Positions 18,155-26,065 of a stretch of DNA of 46,990 nucleotides are shown one piece after another. The stretch's first letter is position 1. Each line of letters starts with the position of its first letter. This DNA comes from JABMMZ01 sp040403495 (GTDB taxonomy: Bacteria > Bacteroidota > Bacteroidia > NS11-12g > UBA955): the NCBI GenBank assembly GCA_040403495.1, contig JBBAKM010000024.1, positions 1 to 46,990 of the forward strand, written 5' to 3'. A program made the position numbers and the translations under genes. The notes under the pieces are model-generated. The model was not told the DNA's origin. It saw only the letters and a program-made list of their open reading frames with translations, and made no database searches.

Positions 18155-18412
18155 ATGACCATCAAAGCAAACGAATTCAGCGTTTTTTCAGAGAAAGGAA
18201 AAGCAAAGTTAATCGAGAAATCGTCTAATAAGGTATTAGACAAGAAATTATCTGAAAAACTTACCTTGGAATTGCACTCTATTAACAATTATTTTGTTGA
18301 AGTATTGTGTGATGAAACAGGGAAACAATTATCGGTAAAGCAAGTGAGTACTGATTATGTTTCTAAGTTTTATTGCTTCGACAATATTTCAATCACAGAA
18401 TTGAACTACTAG
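18155..18412 (+). CDS. Small hypothetical protein cotranscribed with the fusion enzyme
   Basis: An 85-residue, lysine- and serine-rich soluble protein starting 20 bases after the stop of the PLP-acyltransferase fusion, so surely in the same transcript. It has no signal peptide or membrane helix; the pattern (strands around EFSVFSEKGKAKLIE, LTLELHSINNYFVEVLCDE, KQVSTDYVSKFY) suggests a small beta protein. I do not recognise a family. Its size and position would fit a carrier or accessory subunit, but it lacks the DSL motif of an acyl carrier protein. Confidence 0.65.
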   Translation: MTIKANEFSVFSEKGKAKLIEKSSNKVLDKKLSEKLTLELHSINNYFVEVLCDETGKQLSVKQVSTDYVSKFYCFDNISITELNY

Positions 18413-18452
18413 TCTCTTTAAGAATTTCTTTAGTGTATTTCAGGCGGTTTAA

Positions 18453-19232
18453 TTACTTGCCTGCAGTACTTGTTTTGTATTTTTTTACAGCGTTGTATAT
18501 GGATTTTGCCATTACTGTTTGTCCGCTGTCTTTAGACAAAACTTTTCTATCCATTTCATTGGATAAAAAGCCAGTTTCAATTAATACGCCTGGCATCGCT
18601 GTTTTCCATAATACTAAAAAGCCTGCTTGTTTAACCCCACGACTTTTTAATTTCGTGTTTTTCTTGAATTCGGTTTCTACATGACTCGCAAATTTAGCAC
18701 TTTGGTCTATGTAAGCATTTTGGATAAGAGAAAAAATAATGTGACCTATCGGAGAGTTAGGGTCAAATTGTTCGTAAGCACTGTTGTTTTTATAATCTTT
18801 TTCTAAAGTAATAACGCTATTCTCACGTTTGGACACTTGTAAATTACTTTCTGATTTGTGCAAACCCATAATATAAGTCTCAGTTCCATTGGCTTCAGCA
18901 TTGTCATTTGAGTTGCAATGTATACTGATAAAAAGGTCGGCATTGTTTTTGTTAGCTATATGGCTGCGTTCGCTTAATTCAATAAATTTGTCAGTTTTTC
19001 GAGTATATACGACCTTAACGTCAGGAAGGCTATCTTCTATCATTTTGCCTAGTTTAAGGGCAATAGACAGGGTAACTTCCTTTTCACGGTCGTTGGCAAA
19101 GTTACAGCCTGGGTCGTGTCCTCCGTGTCCCGCATCTATAACTACAATGTCAAATTTGTTCTCATCGCCGATAAAGGAAGAACTGATCCAAAAAGATGCT
19201 ATTAAGAAGCTTATTAATAATTTTTTATCCAT
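18453..19232 (-). CDS. N-acetylmuramoyl-L-alanine amidase (Amidase_3)
   Basis: A zinc amidase that cleaves the MurNAc-L-Ala bond of peptidoglycan. I place the start at ATG 19232, giving a 259-residue protein that begins with a clear signal peptide (MDKKLLISFLIASFWISSSF); the frame is open to 19313, but that adds a non-signal N-terminus. Amidase_3 motifs are VIDAGHGGHDPG with the first zinc His, the ELSERSHIANKNNADLFISIH segment with further metal ligands, and the catalytic Glu in PGVLIETGFLSN. It is divergent from lptD, with fewer than 100 bases between them, and has no SPOR or other binding domain, so it is the short periplasmic form. Confidence 0.9.
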   Translation of the reverse strand: MDKKLLISFLIASFWISSSFIGDENKFDIVVIDAGHGGHDPGCNFANDREKEVTLSIALKLGKMIEDSLPDVKVVYTRKTDKFIELSERSHIANKNNADLFISIHCNSNDNAEANGTETYIMGLHKSESNLQVSKRENSVITLEKDYKNNSAYEQFDPNSPIGHIIFSLIQNAYIDQSAKFASHVETEFKKNTKLKSRGVKQAGFLVLWKTAMPGVLIETGFLSNEMDRKVLSKDSGQTVMAKSIYNAVKKYKTSTAGK

Positions 19233-19287
19233 CTTCACTATCGTTCGGTTTTTTAAATTAGTTTTGTGCAAATTTCGCGAATTAGTT

Positions 19288-21978
19288 TTGTTTAATCTAT
19301 TATTTACAACCAAACATCTCCATTCATTATTGTGGATAATACAATTTTCGTGCTACATTTTATACAGTAATCAAGCTGAGGCTCAAATAAATGAAACAAT
19401 TTCTCTTAATCAAACTGCGATAACCGATACTTTACAATTCCCAAACGACACATTTAAGCAAATTTCAGATACCCTAAAACAAGCGACTGATACTTTCAGA
19501 ATCTCCAAAGATGCCATTACTGATCTTATAGATTACCAAGCGCAGGATTCTAGTTTGTTTGATTTGAAACAGAAAAAAGCCTATTTTTATGGAAATGCTT
19601 CTATCAAATATCAGGGAATCGACCTGAAAGCTGCTATTATTATTGTGGATTTTGACAAGCGTGAATTGTACGCAACTGGACGGATAGATTCAGCAGGAAG
19701 GTATGTTGGTAAGCCAATTTTTAATGATGGTGAAAGAGAAACAGAAGCCGATACTATGATTTATAATTTTAATACCAAAAGAGGGAGAACCTATGGTATT
19801 ACAATGAAAGAAGGCGATGGATTTATTCACTGTAACAAAGTGCTGCGTGATGATGACCAAAGTTTGTACAGTGATGTCGGAAAATACACTACTTGTAACA
19901 ATCCAGAACATCCTCATTTTTATTTAAAAGCACAAAAACTGAAAATCATACCCAATAAAAAAATCATTTTTGGTCCTGCAAATCTAGTCATTGAAGATGT
20001 GCCAACGCCACTTTTTATTCCTTTTGGAATGTTTCCAACCAAAAAAGAAAAACGCTCAGGTTTAGTCCCTTTTGATTATGGGATGAGTGGAAATTTCGGC
20101 CCTTTTTTAAGGAATATTGGATACCATTTTGCCGTCAGTGATAAAATGGACCAAAGTTTTATGGGCGATATTTACTTTAGAGGGAGTTGGAGAATCGCTT
20201 CAAATACCCGATATAATAAACGATACAAATACAATGGTAACTTCCAAATAGAAAATGCAAAGTATTTAACAGCTGAAAGAGAAGACCCTTTGTTTAAATT
20301 GAAAAATACTAAAACTTTTAGTTTAAGATGGACACATAATCAAGACCCTAAAGCCAAGCCCGGTTCTACTTTTACTGCTAATGTGAACATACAAAAAAAC
20401 AATGCCGCTCAGTTAAATTCAGTTAATCCTACAACCATTGTTACCAATGAATTCGGCTCCTCGGTGTCTTATTCTAAAATGATGTTTCGCAATAAAGTAA
20501 ATTTAGTTTCGGGAATTACGCACCGTCAAAATACCCAAAATAGAAACTTTAGCATGTCTTTGCCCAATATTACACTCAACGTGCAAAGAATAACACCTTT
20601 TGCTAAACCTAATGCCATAGGTAAATATAAATGGTACAAAGATTTTGGGGTTAGTTATCAGTTACAATTTGAAAATCGAATAGAAACCAAAGACAGTATT
20701 TTCTTCTCAGGATTGCCTTTCGAATCAATATTGCCGGGAATTCAATTCAATTCACCCCTTAAATTAACGGTTGGGGATGAGTTTAAACAAGGCATTATTC
20801 ACAGTATTCCTATTACTTTGGGTTCTTATAAATTCTTCAAACAAAAATTCTCTTTTACACCAAGTGTTAACTACAGAGAATATTGGTATTTTAACTCGAT
20901 AGAAAAAAACTGGAACGAACAAAATAAAAAATTAGATACCACTTTTAACAGAGGATTTAGTAGGGCTAGTGATTATTCTGCCAATGCGAATATAGGGACA
21001 CAAATATTTGGAACTTATCAATTGCGTTCTAAAAAAATATCAGCCATCAGACACACCATTACCCCAAATGTTGGATTTAGTTACAGGCCCGATTACAGTC
21101 AAGAAAAGTTTGGTATCTTTAGGCAAGTGCAGGCTGATACCACAGGCAGATTACAAAGATATTCTATTTATGAAAATGCAATTTTAGGGTCGCCTAGCGG
21201 TGGCGCAAGTGGTTTGTTAAACTTTTCTATAGGAAATAACTTGCAAGCTAAAGTGCTCAAGAAAACAGACACGAGTGCCAAGTTTGAAAATAAAACTTGG
21301 ATAGAAAGTTTCAATATTTCAGGGTTTTACAACTTTTTGGATACAGCAAAAAGGTTGTCTAATATTTCAGTAACTGGTTTTACAAGATTGTTTAATCATG
21401 TCAACTTAAATGCGAATGCCGTGTTAAATCCTTATCAGAAAGTAGGGAATGAAACCATTGATAAATTAGAGATTTTGAGAGGAAAAAGAATAGGAACATG
21501 GACCAGTGGTCAGGTTTCTATGCAAACGGGAATTAATGCCGATATGTTTAAATCTAAAAAATCATTAGATACTACAGGAAAAATTAAAACCCAAGAAGAT
21601 GTGAATGAATTTGGAGAGTTAATGCGCAATCCTAATGCCTATGTTAATTTTGACAGAGAATGGAGTTTGAATGTCAATTACTCAATGAACTATACTAGAA
21701 TTAATTATGTAACTCGGTATTTTCATACACTTGGTTTTAGTGGTGATTTAAACCTAACACCAAAATGGAAAATTGGATGTAACTCAGGTTATGATTTTGA
21801 ACAAAAGAAAATTGCCTTTACTCAGTTTGAGGTAAGTCGATTGTTGCACTGTTGGGCGCTTAATTTTTCTTGGATACCAGATGGTATTAGAAAGAGTTTT
21901 TTCTTTTCTATTAAGGTCAATAGTAGTATATTGCAGAGTCTGAAGGTGGACAAAAAACGTCTTTGGACCGATCAATAA
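19288..21978 (+). CDS. lptD: LPS-assembly outer-membrane protein LptD
   Basis: A Bacteroidota-type LptD (896 residues from TTG 19288), the outer-membrane barrel that places lipopolysaccharide in the outer leaflet. The OstA-like periplasmic domain (FDLKQKKAYFYGNASIKYQ, then TEADTMIYNFNTKRGRTYGI) is followed by the conserved KKEKRSGLVPFDYG and a long beta barrel of alternating aromatic strands to the C-terminus. The frame extends upstream to 18889 but only over the antisense of the amidase gene. There is no ATG near a proper signal peptide; TTG 19288 gives MFNLLFTTKHLHSLLW with a hydrophobic stretch ending QAEA-Q, and TTG 19330 is an alternative. Both TAGTTTTG motifs (19259-19266, 19283-19290) resemble -7 boxes. 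The gene is followed after 3 bases by the NAD(P)HX repair gene. Confidence 0.85.
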   Translation: MFNLLFTTKHLHSLLWIIQFSCYILYSNQAEAQINETISLNQTAITDTLQFPNDTFKQISDTLKQATDTFRISKDAITDLIDYQAQDSSLFDLKQKKAYFYGNASIKYQGIDLKAAIIIVDFDKRELYATGRIDSAGRYVGKPIFNDGERETEADTMIYNFNTKRGRTYGITMKEGDGFIHCNKVLRDDDQSLYSDVGKYTTCNNPEHPHFYLKAQKLKIIPNKKIIFGPANLVIEDVPTPLFIPFGMFPTKKEKRSGLVPFDYGMSGNFGPFLRNIGYHFAVSDKMDQSFMGDIYFRGSWRIASNTRYNKRYKYNGNFQIENAKYLTAEREDPLFKLKNTKTFSLRWTHNQDPKAKPGSTFTANVNIQKNNAAQLNSVNPTTIVTNEFGSSVSYSKMMFRNKVNLVSGITHRQNTQNRNFSMSLPNITLNVQRITPFAKPNAIGKYKWYKDFGVSYQLQFENRIETKDSIFFSGLPFESILPGIQFNSPLKLTVGDEFKQGIIHSIPITLGSYKFFKQKFSFTPSVNYREYWYFNSIEKNWNEQNKKLDTTFNRGFSRASDYSANANIGTQIFGTYQLRSKKISAIRHTITPNVGFSYRPDYSQEKFGIFRQVQADTTGRLQRYSIYENAILGSPSGGASGLLNFSIGNNLQAKVLKKTDTSAKFENKTWIESFNISGFYNFLDTAKRLSNISVTGFTRLFNHVNLNANAVLNPYQKVGNETIDKLEILRGKRIGTWTSGQVSMQTGINADMFKSKKSLDTTGKIKTQEDVNEFGELMRNPNAYVNFDREWSLNVNYSMNYTRINYVTRYFHTLGFSGDLNLTPKWKIGCNSGYDFEQKKIAFTQFEVSRLLHCWALNFSWIPDGIRKSFFFSIKVNSSILQSLKVDKKRLWTDQ

Positions 21979-21981
21979 ATC

Positions 21982-23517
21982 ATGAAGTTTTTAAATACAA
22001 ATCAGTTGAGAGAATGGGATGAATTCACTATTACTAATGAACCCATATCTTCGATAAAACTTGTTGAAAGAGCTTCGCAAAATGCAATCCATTTTATTAA
22101 AGAAGCTTGTGCTAATTCACATAATATTTTAGTGGTTTGCGGCAATGGTAACAATGGTGCCGATGGACTTTGTATTGCCTATTTGTTGGTGCAAAGCCAT
22201 TATAAAGTTAAAGTATTACTTGCCAATCCATTGAAACCATACACCGATGAAGCAAGTTTTTATTTAGAGCAATTTAAGTCCCAATACAGTGACTTACTAA
22301 TTACGGAAGAAAATTTTGAGAATGATAACACCCATTTCGATGTTTTGATAGATTGTATATTGGGCGTTGGATTTTCATTGCCTTTAAAATCGCCGCTTTG
22401 TGAATTAATTAATAAACTTAATAAAGCAAATTTCGAGACCGTTATTGCCATTGATGTGCCCTCAGGATTCCCATCAGAAATAGAATTAAAGAATTGGCAT
22501 TTGCTGAAAAATGATTTTATAAAAGCAACTCAAACGCTAACATTTCAACAGATCAAACCTTCTTTTTTGTTTCCTGAAAGTGAAACAGCAACCGGCGTAG
22601 TTAAAGTTGTAGACATAGGATTAGATAAATCATTCTTAAATAAAATTAAAAGTAATCAGTTTCTTATAACACAAGAACAAGTTACTGCGATTGTATCCAA
22701 AAGAACAAAATTTTGTCACAAAGGAACCTTTGGTCATGCCTTATTAATAGCTGGTCAAAAAGGAATGTGTGGCGCTGCTTCTTTGTCGGCAAAAGCGATT
22801 GTGAAATCGGGGAGTGGAAAAACCAGTATTCTAACTCCTGAGGCATGTTATCAAGTGTTGCAAACATTGGTGCCTGAAGCTATGGTATTAGACAATAGTG
22901 GTAAGGATTTCCTACACAATGAACCCATTGATATTCGCAGTTATAGTGCCGTAGGGATAGGTCCAGGAATAGGAACCAATGAGGCAACATTAGCGCTTTT
23001 TTTGGAAATAATAGCACAATGTAAAAGATACAATATGCCATTGGCAATAGATGCAGATGCTTTGAATATGATAGGGGAAATTGGTGTTGACAGCATTGTA
23101 TTTCCACAGCAATGTGTTCTTACACCTCATCCCAAAGAGTTCGACCGTCTGTTTAAAGTTGAGGTTAATTGTTCCAATGAAAGGGCAATACTTGCCAAAC
23201 AATTTTCTCAAAAATACAATGTCACTATTGTATTAAAAGATTCAGTTAGTATTATATACAACCCTAATCAAACAGAATATATACTTTACGAAAGCAGTCC
23301 TTCCTTAGCCAAAGGGGGAAGTGGTGATGTATTACTTGGAATAATAACGGCCCAACTGGCACAGGGGTTAAAAGTATCTGATGCAGCATTGTTAGGAGTT
23401 TATATTCACGCACAATCGGGTATTTGGTGCGCCCAAAATAGAGGTATAGCTTCTACTACAGCTATGGATTTACTCGATGGGATTAATCAGTTTTATCTTC
23501 AAACTGAATTGAATTAA
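21982..23517 (+). CDS. nnr: Bifunctional NAD(P)HX epimerase / ADP-dependent dehydratase
   Basis: A 511-residue two-domain repair enzyme. The N-terminal NAXE-like epimerase (residues 1-210) contains VVCGNGNNGADGLCIAYLL and AIDVPSGFPSE. The C-terminal ribokinase-like NAXD dehydratase (about 225-505) has HKGTFGHALLIAGQKGMCGA, GIGPGIGT, the LTPHPKEFDRL motif and SLAKGGSGDVLLGI with the catalytic Asp. It converts hydrated NADH/NADPH back to the active cofactor. It starts 3 bases after lptD, so the two are cotranscribed. Length and motifs are complete. Confidence 0.93.
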   Translation: MKFLNTNQLREWDEFTITNEPISSIKLVERASQNAIHFIKEACANSHNILVVCGNGNNGADGLCIAYLLVQSHYKVKVLLANPLKPYTDEASFYLEQFKSQYSDLLITEENFENDNTHFDVLIDCILGVGFSLPLKSPLCELINKLNKANFETVIAIDVPSGFPSEIELKNWHLLKNDFIKATQTLTFQQIKPSFLFPESETATGVVKVVDIGLDKSFLNKIKSNQFLITQEQVTAIVSKRTKFCHKGTFGHALLIAGQKGMCGAASLSAKAIVKSGSGKTSILTPEACYQVLQTLVPEAMVLDNSGKDFLHNEPIDIRSYSAVGIGPGIGTNEATLALFLEIIAQCKRYNMPLAIDADALNMIGEIGVDSIVFPQQCVLTPHPKEFDRLFKVEVNCSNERAILAKQFSQKYNVTIVLKDSVSIIYNPNQTEYILYESSPSLAKGGSGDVLLGIITAQLAQGLKVSDAALLGVYIHAQSGIWCAQNRGIASTTAMDLLDGINQFYLQTELN

Positions 23518-23722
23518 TATTTTTTTATAGGTAGAGTAGGGGTATTTACATTCTTGGATGTCTTAGGTATGTAAATGAAGAAAAAAACACTAATAAGAGT
23601 TAAGAATATTGTCTCTAAAAAGCAGGTTATCTTAATAAAAAGTGACACTAATATGTGTGTATTGTTAGATGTTGCATCTTCACTTACTATAAAATAGAAT
23701 TTTAATTTAATCAACAATAAAC

Positions 23723-24454
23723 ATGAAACCCAACATTCCATTTTTTTTATTATTAACAGTTGTTACCCTCTTTACCTCTTGTAGAAAAGACAGATTTATT
23801 CAAACAGGAGAAGGGCCGTCAGTCATTGAAATAAGAACCATTGGCCATTTTCAAAAACTTGATTTAAGCATGGCTGCAGATGTAGAAGTAATAGTCGATA
23901 GTAATCCTAGAATTGAAATATATGCCCAACAAAACATTATCGATTTGATGGAAACCAAAGTCAAACAAAGTTCACTAGTTATTAAATTAAAAAATCTTAC
24001 TTCCATCAGAAGACACAATCCCATTTCTGTTAAAGTTTATACAACCAAAATCTCGGATATTTATTTAAATGGCAGCGGAAGTGTAACTTATAAAATTTTT
24101 GTAGATGTAGATAGAATGGATTTAACTGTAAATGGTTCAGGTAAAATTGATATATATAGCAACGTTCTTCAACATATAAGTGCTAATGTAAATGGTTCAG
24201 GCGATATTCATTTAAAAAGTAATAAATTTTGTCAATATGGTAATTTTGATATTTCAGGCTCCGGAAAAATTAAGGCTTATCCTTTTCAAATTAATGAAAT
24301 AGATGCCAGTATTAGTGGTTCAGGAATTCTGGAGGTTTATTGTTCTGAAGCATTAAATGGTTCCATTTCAGGAAGTGGCAAAATTTATTACAAAGGGAAT
24401 TGCCAAACCAATGTAAAAATTTCGGGAAGTGGAAGAATAGAAACAAGAAACTAA
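23723..24454 (+). CDS. Head GIN domain (DUF2807) lipoprotein
   Basis: A 243-residue protein with a lipoprotein signal (MKPNIPFFLLLTVVTLFTSC, lipobox LFTSC at Cys20) and a DUF2807 'head GIN' domain from about residue 35. The domain is a right-handed beta-helix of short repeats; NGSGKI, SGSGKI and VNGSGDI recur seven times. Its family is often called a putative auto-transporter adhesin, but a function has not been settled. It stands 46 bases before the ECF sigma gene on the same strand, so it may be part of that locus or one of its targets. Confidence 0.85.
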   Translation: MKPNIPFFLLLTVVTLFTSCRKDRFIQTGEGPSVIEIRTIGHFQKLDLSMAADVEVIVDSNPRIEIYAQQNIIDLMETKVKQSSLVIKLKNLTSIRRHNPISVKVYTTKISDIYLNGSGSVTYKIFVDVDRMDLTVNGSGKIDIYSNVLQHISANVNGSGDIHLKSNKFCQYGNFDISGSGKIKAYPFQINEIDASISGSGILEVYCSEALNGSISGSGKIYYKGNCQTNVKISGSGRIETRN

Positions 24455-24500
24455 TTGAGCAATAAAAAGTATAAATTCGCATTACACTAATTTTAATATA

Positions 24501-25097
24501 ATGGTTCAAGCAGAGGATAGAAATAAAATTAATATTCATTCGATTGAAGATTATGAGAATGTGTTTAGAACATATTACAATGGCTTGTGTAGATATGCAT
24601 ATACATGGATAGACAACAGAGAAGACGCCGAAGAAATTGTTCAAACTGTTTTTGTTAAACTTTGGGAAAAAAGAGAAGACAGAATCATTGAAATTTCAAT
24701 TAAATCTTATTTGTACAAAAGTGTATACCATTCCGCTCTCAATTATTTGAAACACCAAAAAATAAAAAGACAATACATGGAAATGAATAAACAAGGTGAG
24801 TTAGCACCAAATGCAAGTGAAAACATACAAACAAAGGAATTAAGACATAAAATTAATGCGGCAATCAATGCATTGCCCGAACAATGTCGCTTGGTTTATA
24901 AATTAAGTAGATTTGAAAACCTGAAGTACAAAGAAATATCAAATGTATTAAATATATCTATTAAAACCGTAGAAAATCACATGGGTAAAGCACTGCGACT
25001 AATGCGCGAAAATCTGAGTGAATACATTACCATTTGGGTATTTTATTTAGTTACTTTTTTTAACCTGTATATGATAGCTCAAATAACATCATTATGA
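24501..25097 (+). CDS. ECF RNA polymerase sigma-70 factor
   Basis: A 198-residue ECF sigma factor of the Bacteroidetes expansion type. Region 2 (about residues 15-85) includes TWIDNREDAEEIVQTVFVKLWEK; region 4 (about 120-170) includes LPEQCRLVYKLSRFENLKYK and SIKTVENHMGKALRLMRENL. After region 4 the protein continues into a hydrophobic tail, ITIWVFYLVTFFNLYMIA, long enough to lie in or against the membrane. The stop overlaps the ATG of the FecR-like gene by four bases, so the two are coupled. It should be held inactive by that anti-sigma factor. Confidence 0.92.
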   Translation: MVQAEDRNKINIHSIEDYENVFRTYYNGLCRYAYTWIDNREDAEEIVQTVFVKLWEKREDRIIEISIKSYLYKSVYHSALNYLKHQKIKRQYMEMNKQGELAPNASENIQTKELRHKINAAINALPEQCRLVYKLSRFENLKYKEISNVLNISIKTVENHMGKALRLMRENLSEYITIWVFYLVTFFNLYMIAQITSL

Positions 25098-26065
25098 AAG
25101 AAGATTTAATTGTCAAATATTTAGTGGGGGAGGCTGAACCACATGAGGTTTATATGATAGAAGAGTGGAGGAAATTGGATGTTAACAACGAAAAACAATT
25201 TCAAACTATTAAAACCATTTGGGACGAAAGTTTTCATTTGAAAAACGAAAAAGACTTTAATACCGACAGAGCTTGGAGTCAGGTAAAACAAACCATTATC
25301 AACAAACCTCAATCAAAAGTCGTTAACTTCAATTTCCGTTGGATGGCGGCAGCTTCTGTGTTGATTTTGTTAGGCATTGTTTTTTGGTTTTTTAATCAAT
25401 CTGAAAAAAAGGTTTATTCTGCAGCATACCACAGTTCGCAAAATGATATTCAAAAAATAGCGTTACAAGATGGTTCGAAAGTGACCTTAAAAAACGGGTC
25501 TTTTAAATACATAACATCAAGATTTAGCAACAAAAGACAAATACAAATGGACAGTGGTACCGCATTTTTTGATGTTGCCCCAGACAAAAACAAACCATTT
25601 GAAATTAGTAGTAATGGTGTTACAATAACTGTTGTAGGGACTTCTTTTGAGGTGATTTCGAATCAAAGTTTCACATCAGTGAATGTGCTTGAAGGAACGG
25701 TGGTTTTTACAACACCTGTTGGTAAACAAAAATTAACCGCAGGTATGGGTGCTAAGTACGACTATCAAACAGAGGCATTGAGTGGCTTGGAATCCAATCG
25801 AAATAACAATATGGCTTATCATACAGGGGTGCTCAATTTTTCAAACAAATCGCTCAAAGAAGTGGTAGAAGATTTGAATCAATACCAAACTAATTACACG
25901 GTCCAAATAGCCAACAGTAATGTCAACAACTGTTTGATTACAACAAGTTTTAAAAATGAAAAAATTGAAGATATACTGAAGGTAATAACAACCACTCTTC
26001 AATTGACTTACAGTAAAGATGAATCAAAAAAATTAATTACCATAGAAGGAGCGTATTGTAAATAA
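25094..26065 (+). CDS. FecR-family anti-sigma factor
   Basis: A 323-residue inner-membrane anti-sigma factor. The cytoplasmic N-terminus (1-75) contains the usual VGEAEPHEVYMIEEW segment; a single membrane helix follows (about 78-98, WMAAASVLILLGIVFWF). The periplasmic FecR domain (about 115-225) has ALQDGSKVTLKNGS and GTAFFDVAPDKNKPFEI, and the C-terminal DUF4974 domain (about 250-320) has NFSNKSLKEVVEDLNQYQTN. It overlaps the sigma gene by 4 bases and abuts the STN-protein gene with no spacer. By analogy with Fec-type systems it receives a signal from an outer-membrane protein's STN domain, here encoded next. Confidence 0.92.
   Translation: MKEDLIVKYLVGEAEPHEVYMIEEWRKLDVNNEKQFQTIKTIWDESFHLKNEKDFNTDRAWSQVKQTIINKPQSKVVNFNFRWMAAASVLILLGIVFWFFNQSEKKVYSAAYHSSQNDIQKIALQDGSKVTLKNGSFKYITSRFSNKRQIQMDSGTAFFDVAPDKNKPFEISSNGVTITVVGTSFEVISNQSFTSVNVLEGTVVFTTPVGKQKLTAGMGAKYDYQTEALSGLESNRNNNMAYHTGVLNFSNKSLKEVVEDLNQYQTNYTVQIANSNVNNCLITTSFKNEKIEDILKVITTTLQLTYSKDESKKLITIEGAYCK

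Noticed and set aside
18889..19287. Upstream extension of the lptD frame
   Set aside because: It is antisense to the amidase gene and encodes no signal peptide; only the part from about 19288 looks real.
23514..23741. 75-codon minus-strand ORF between the NAD(P)HX gene and the head-GIN gene
   Set aside because: Composition is that of AT-rich non-coding DNA (Phe/Ile/Leu runs), it overlaps the start of the head-GIN gene, and no motif is present.
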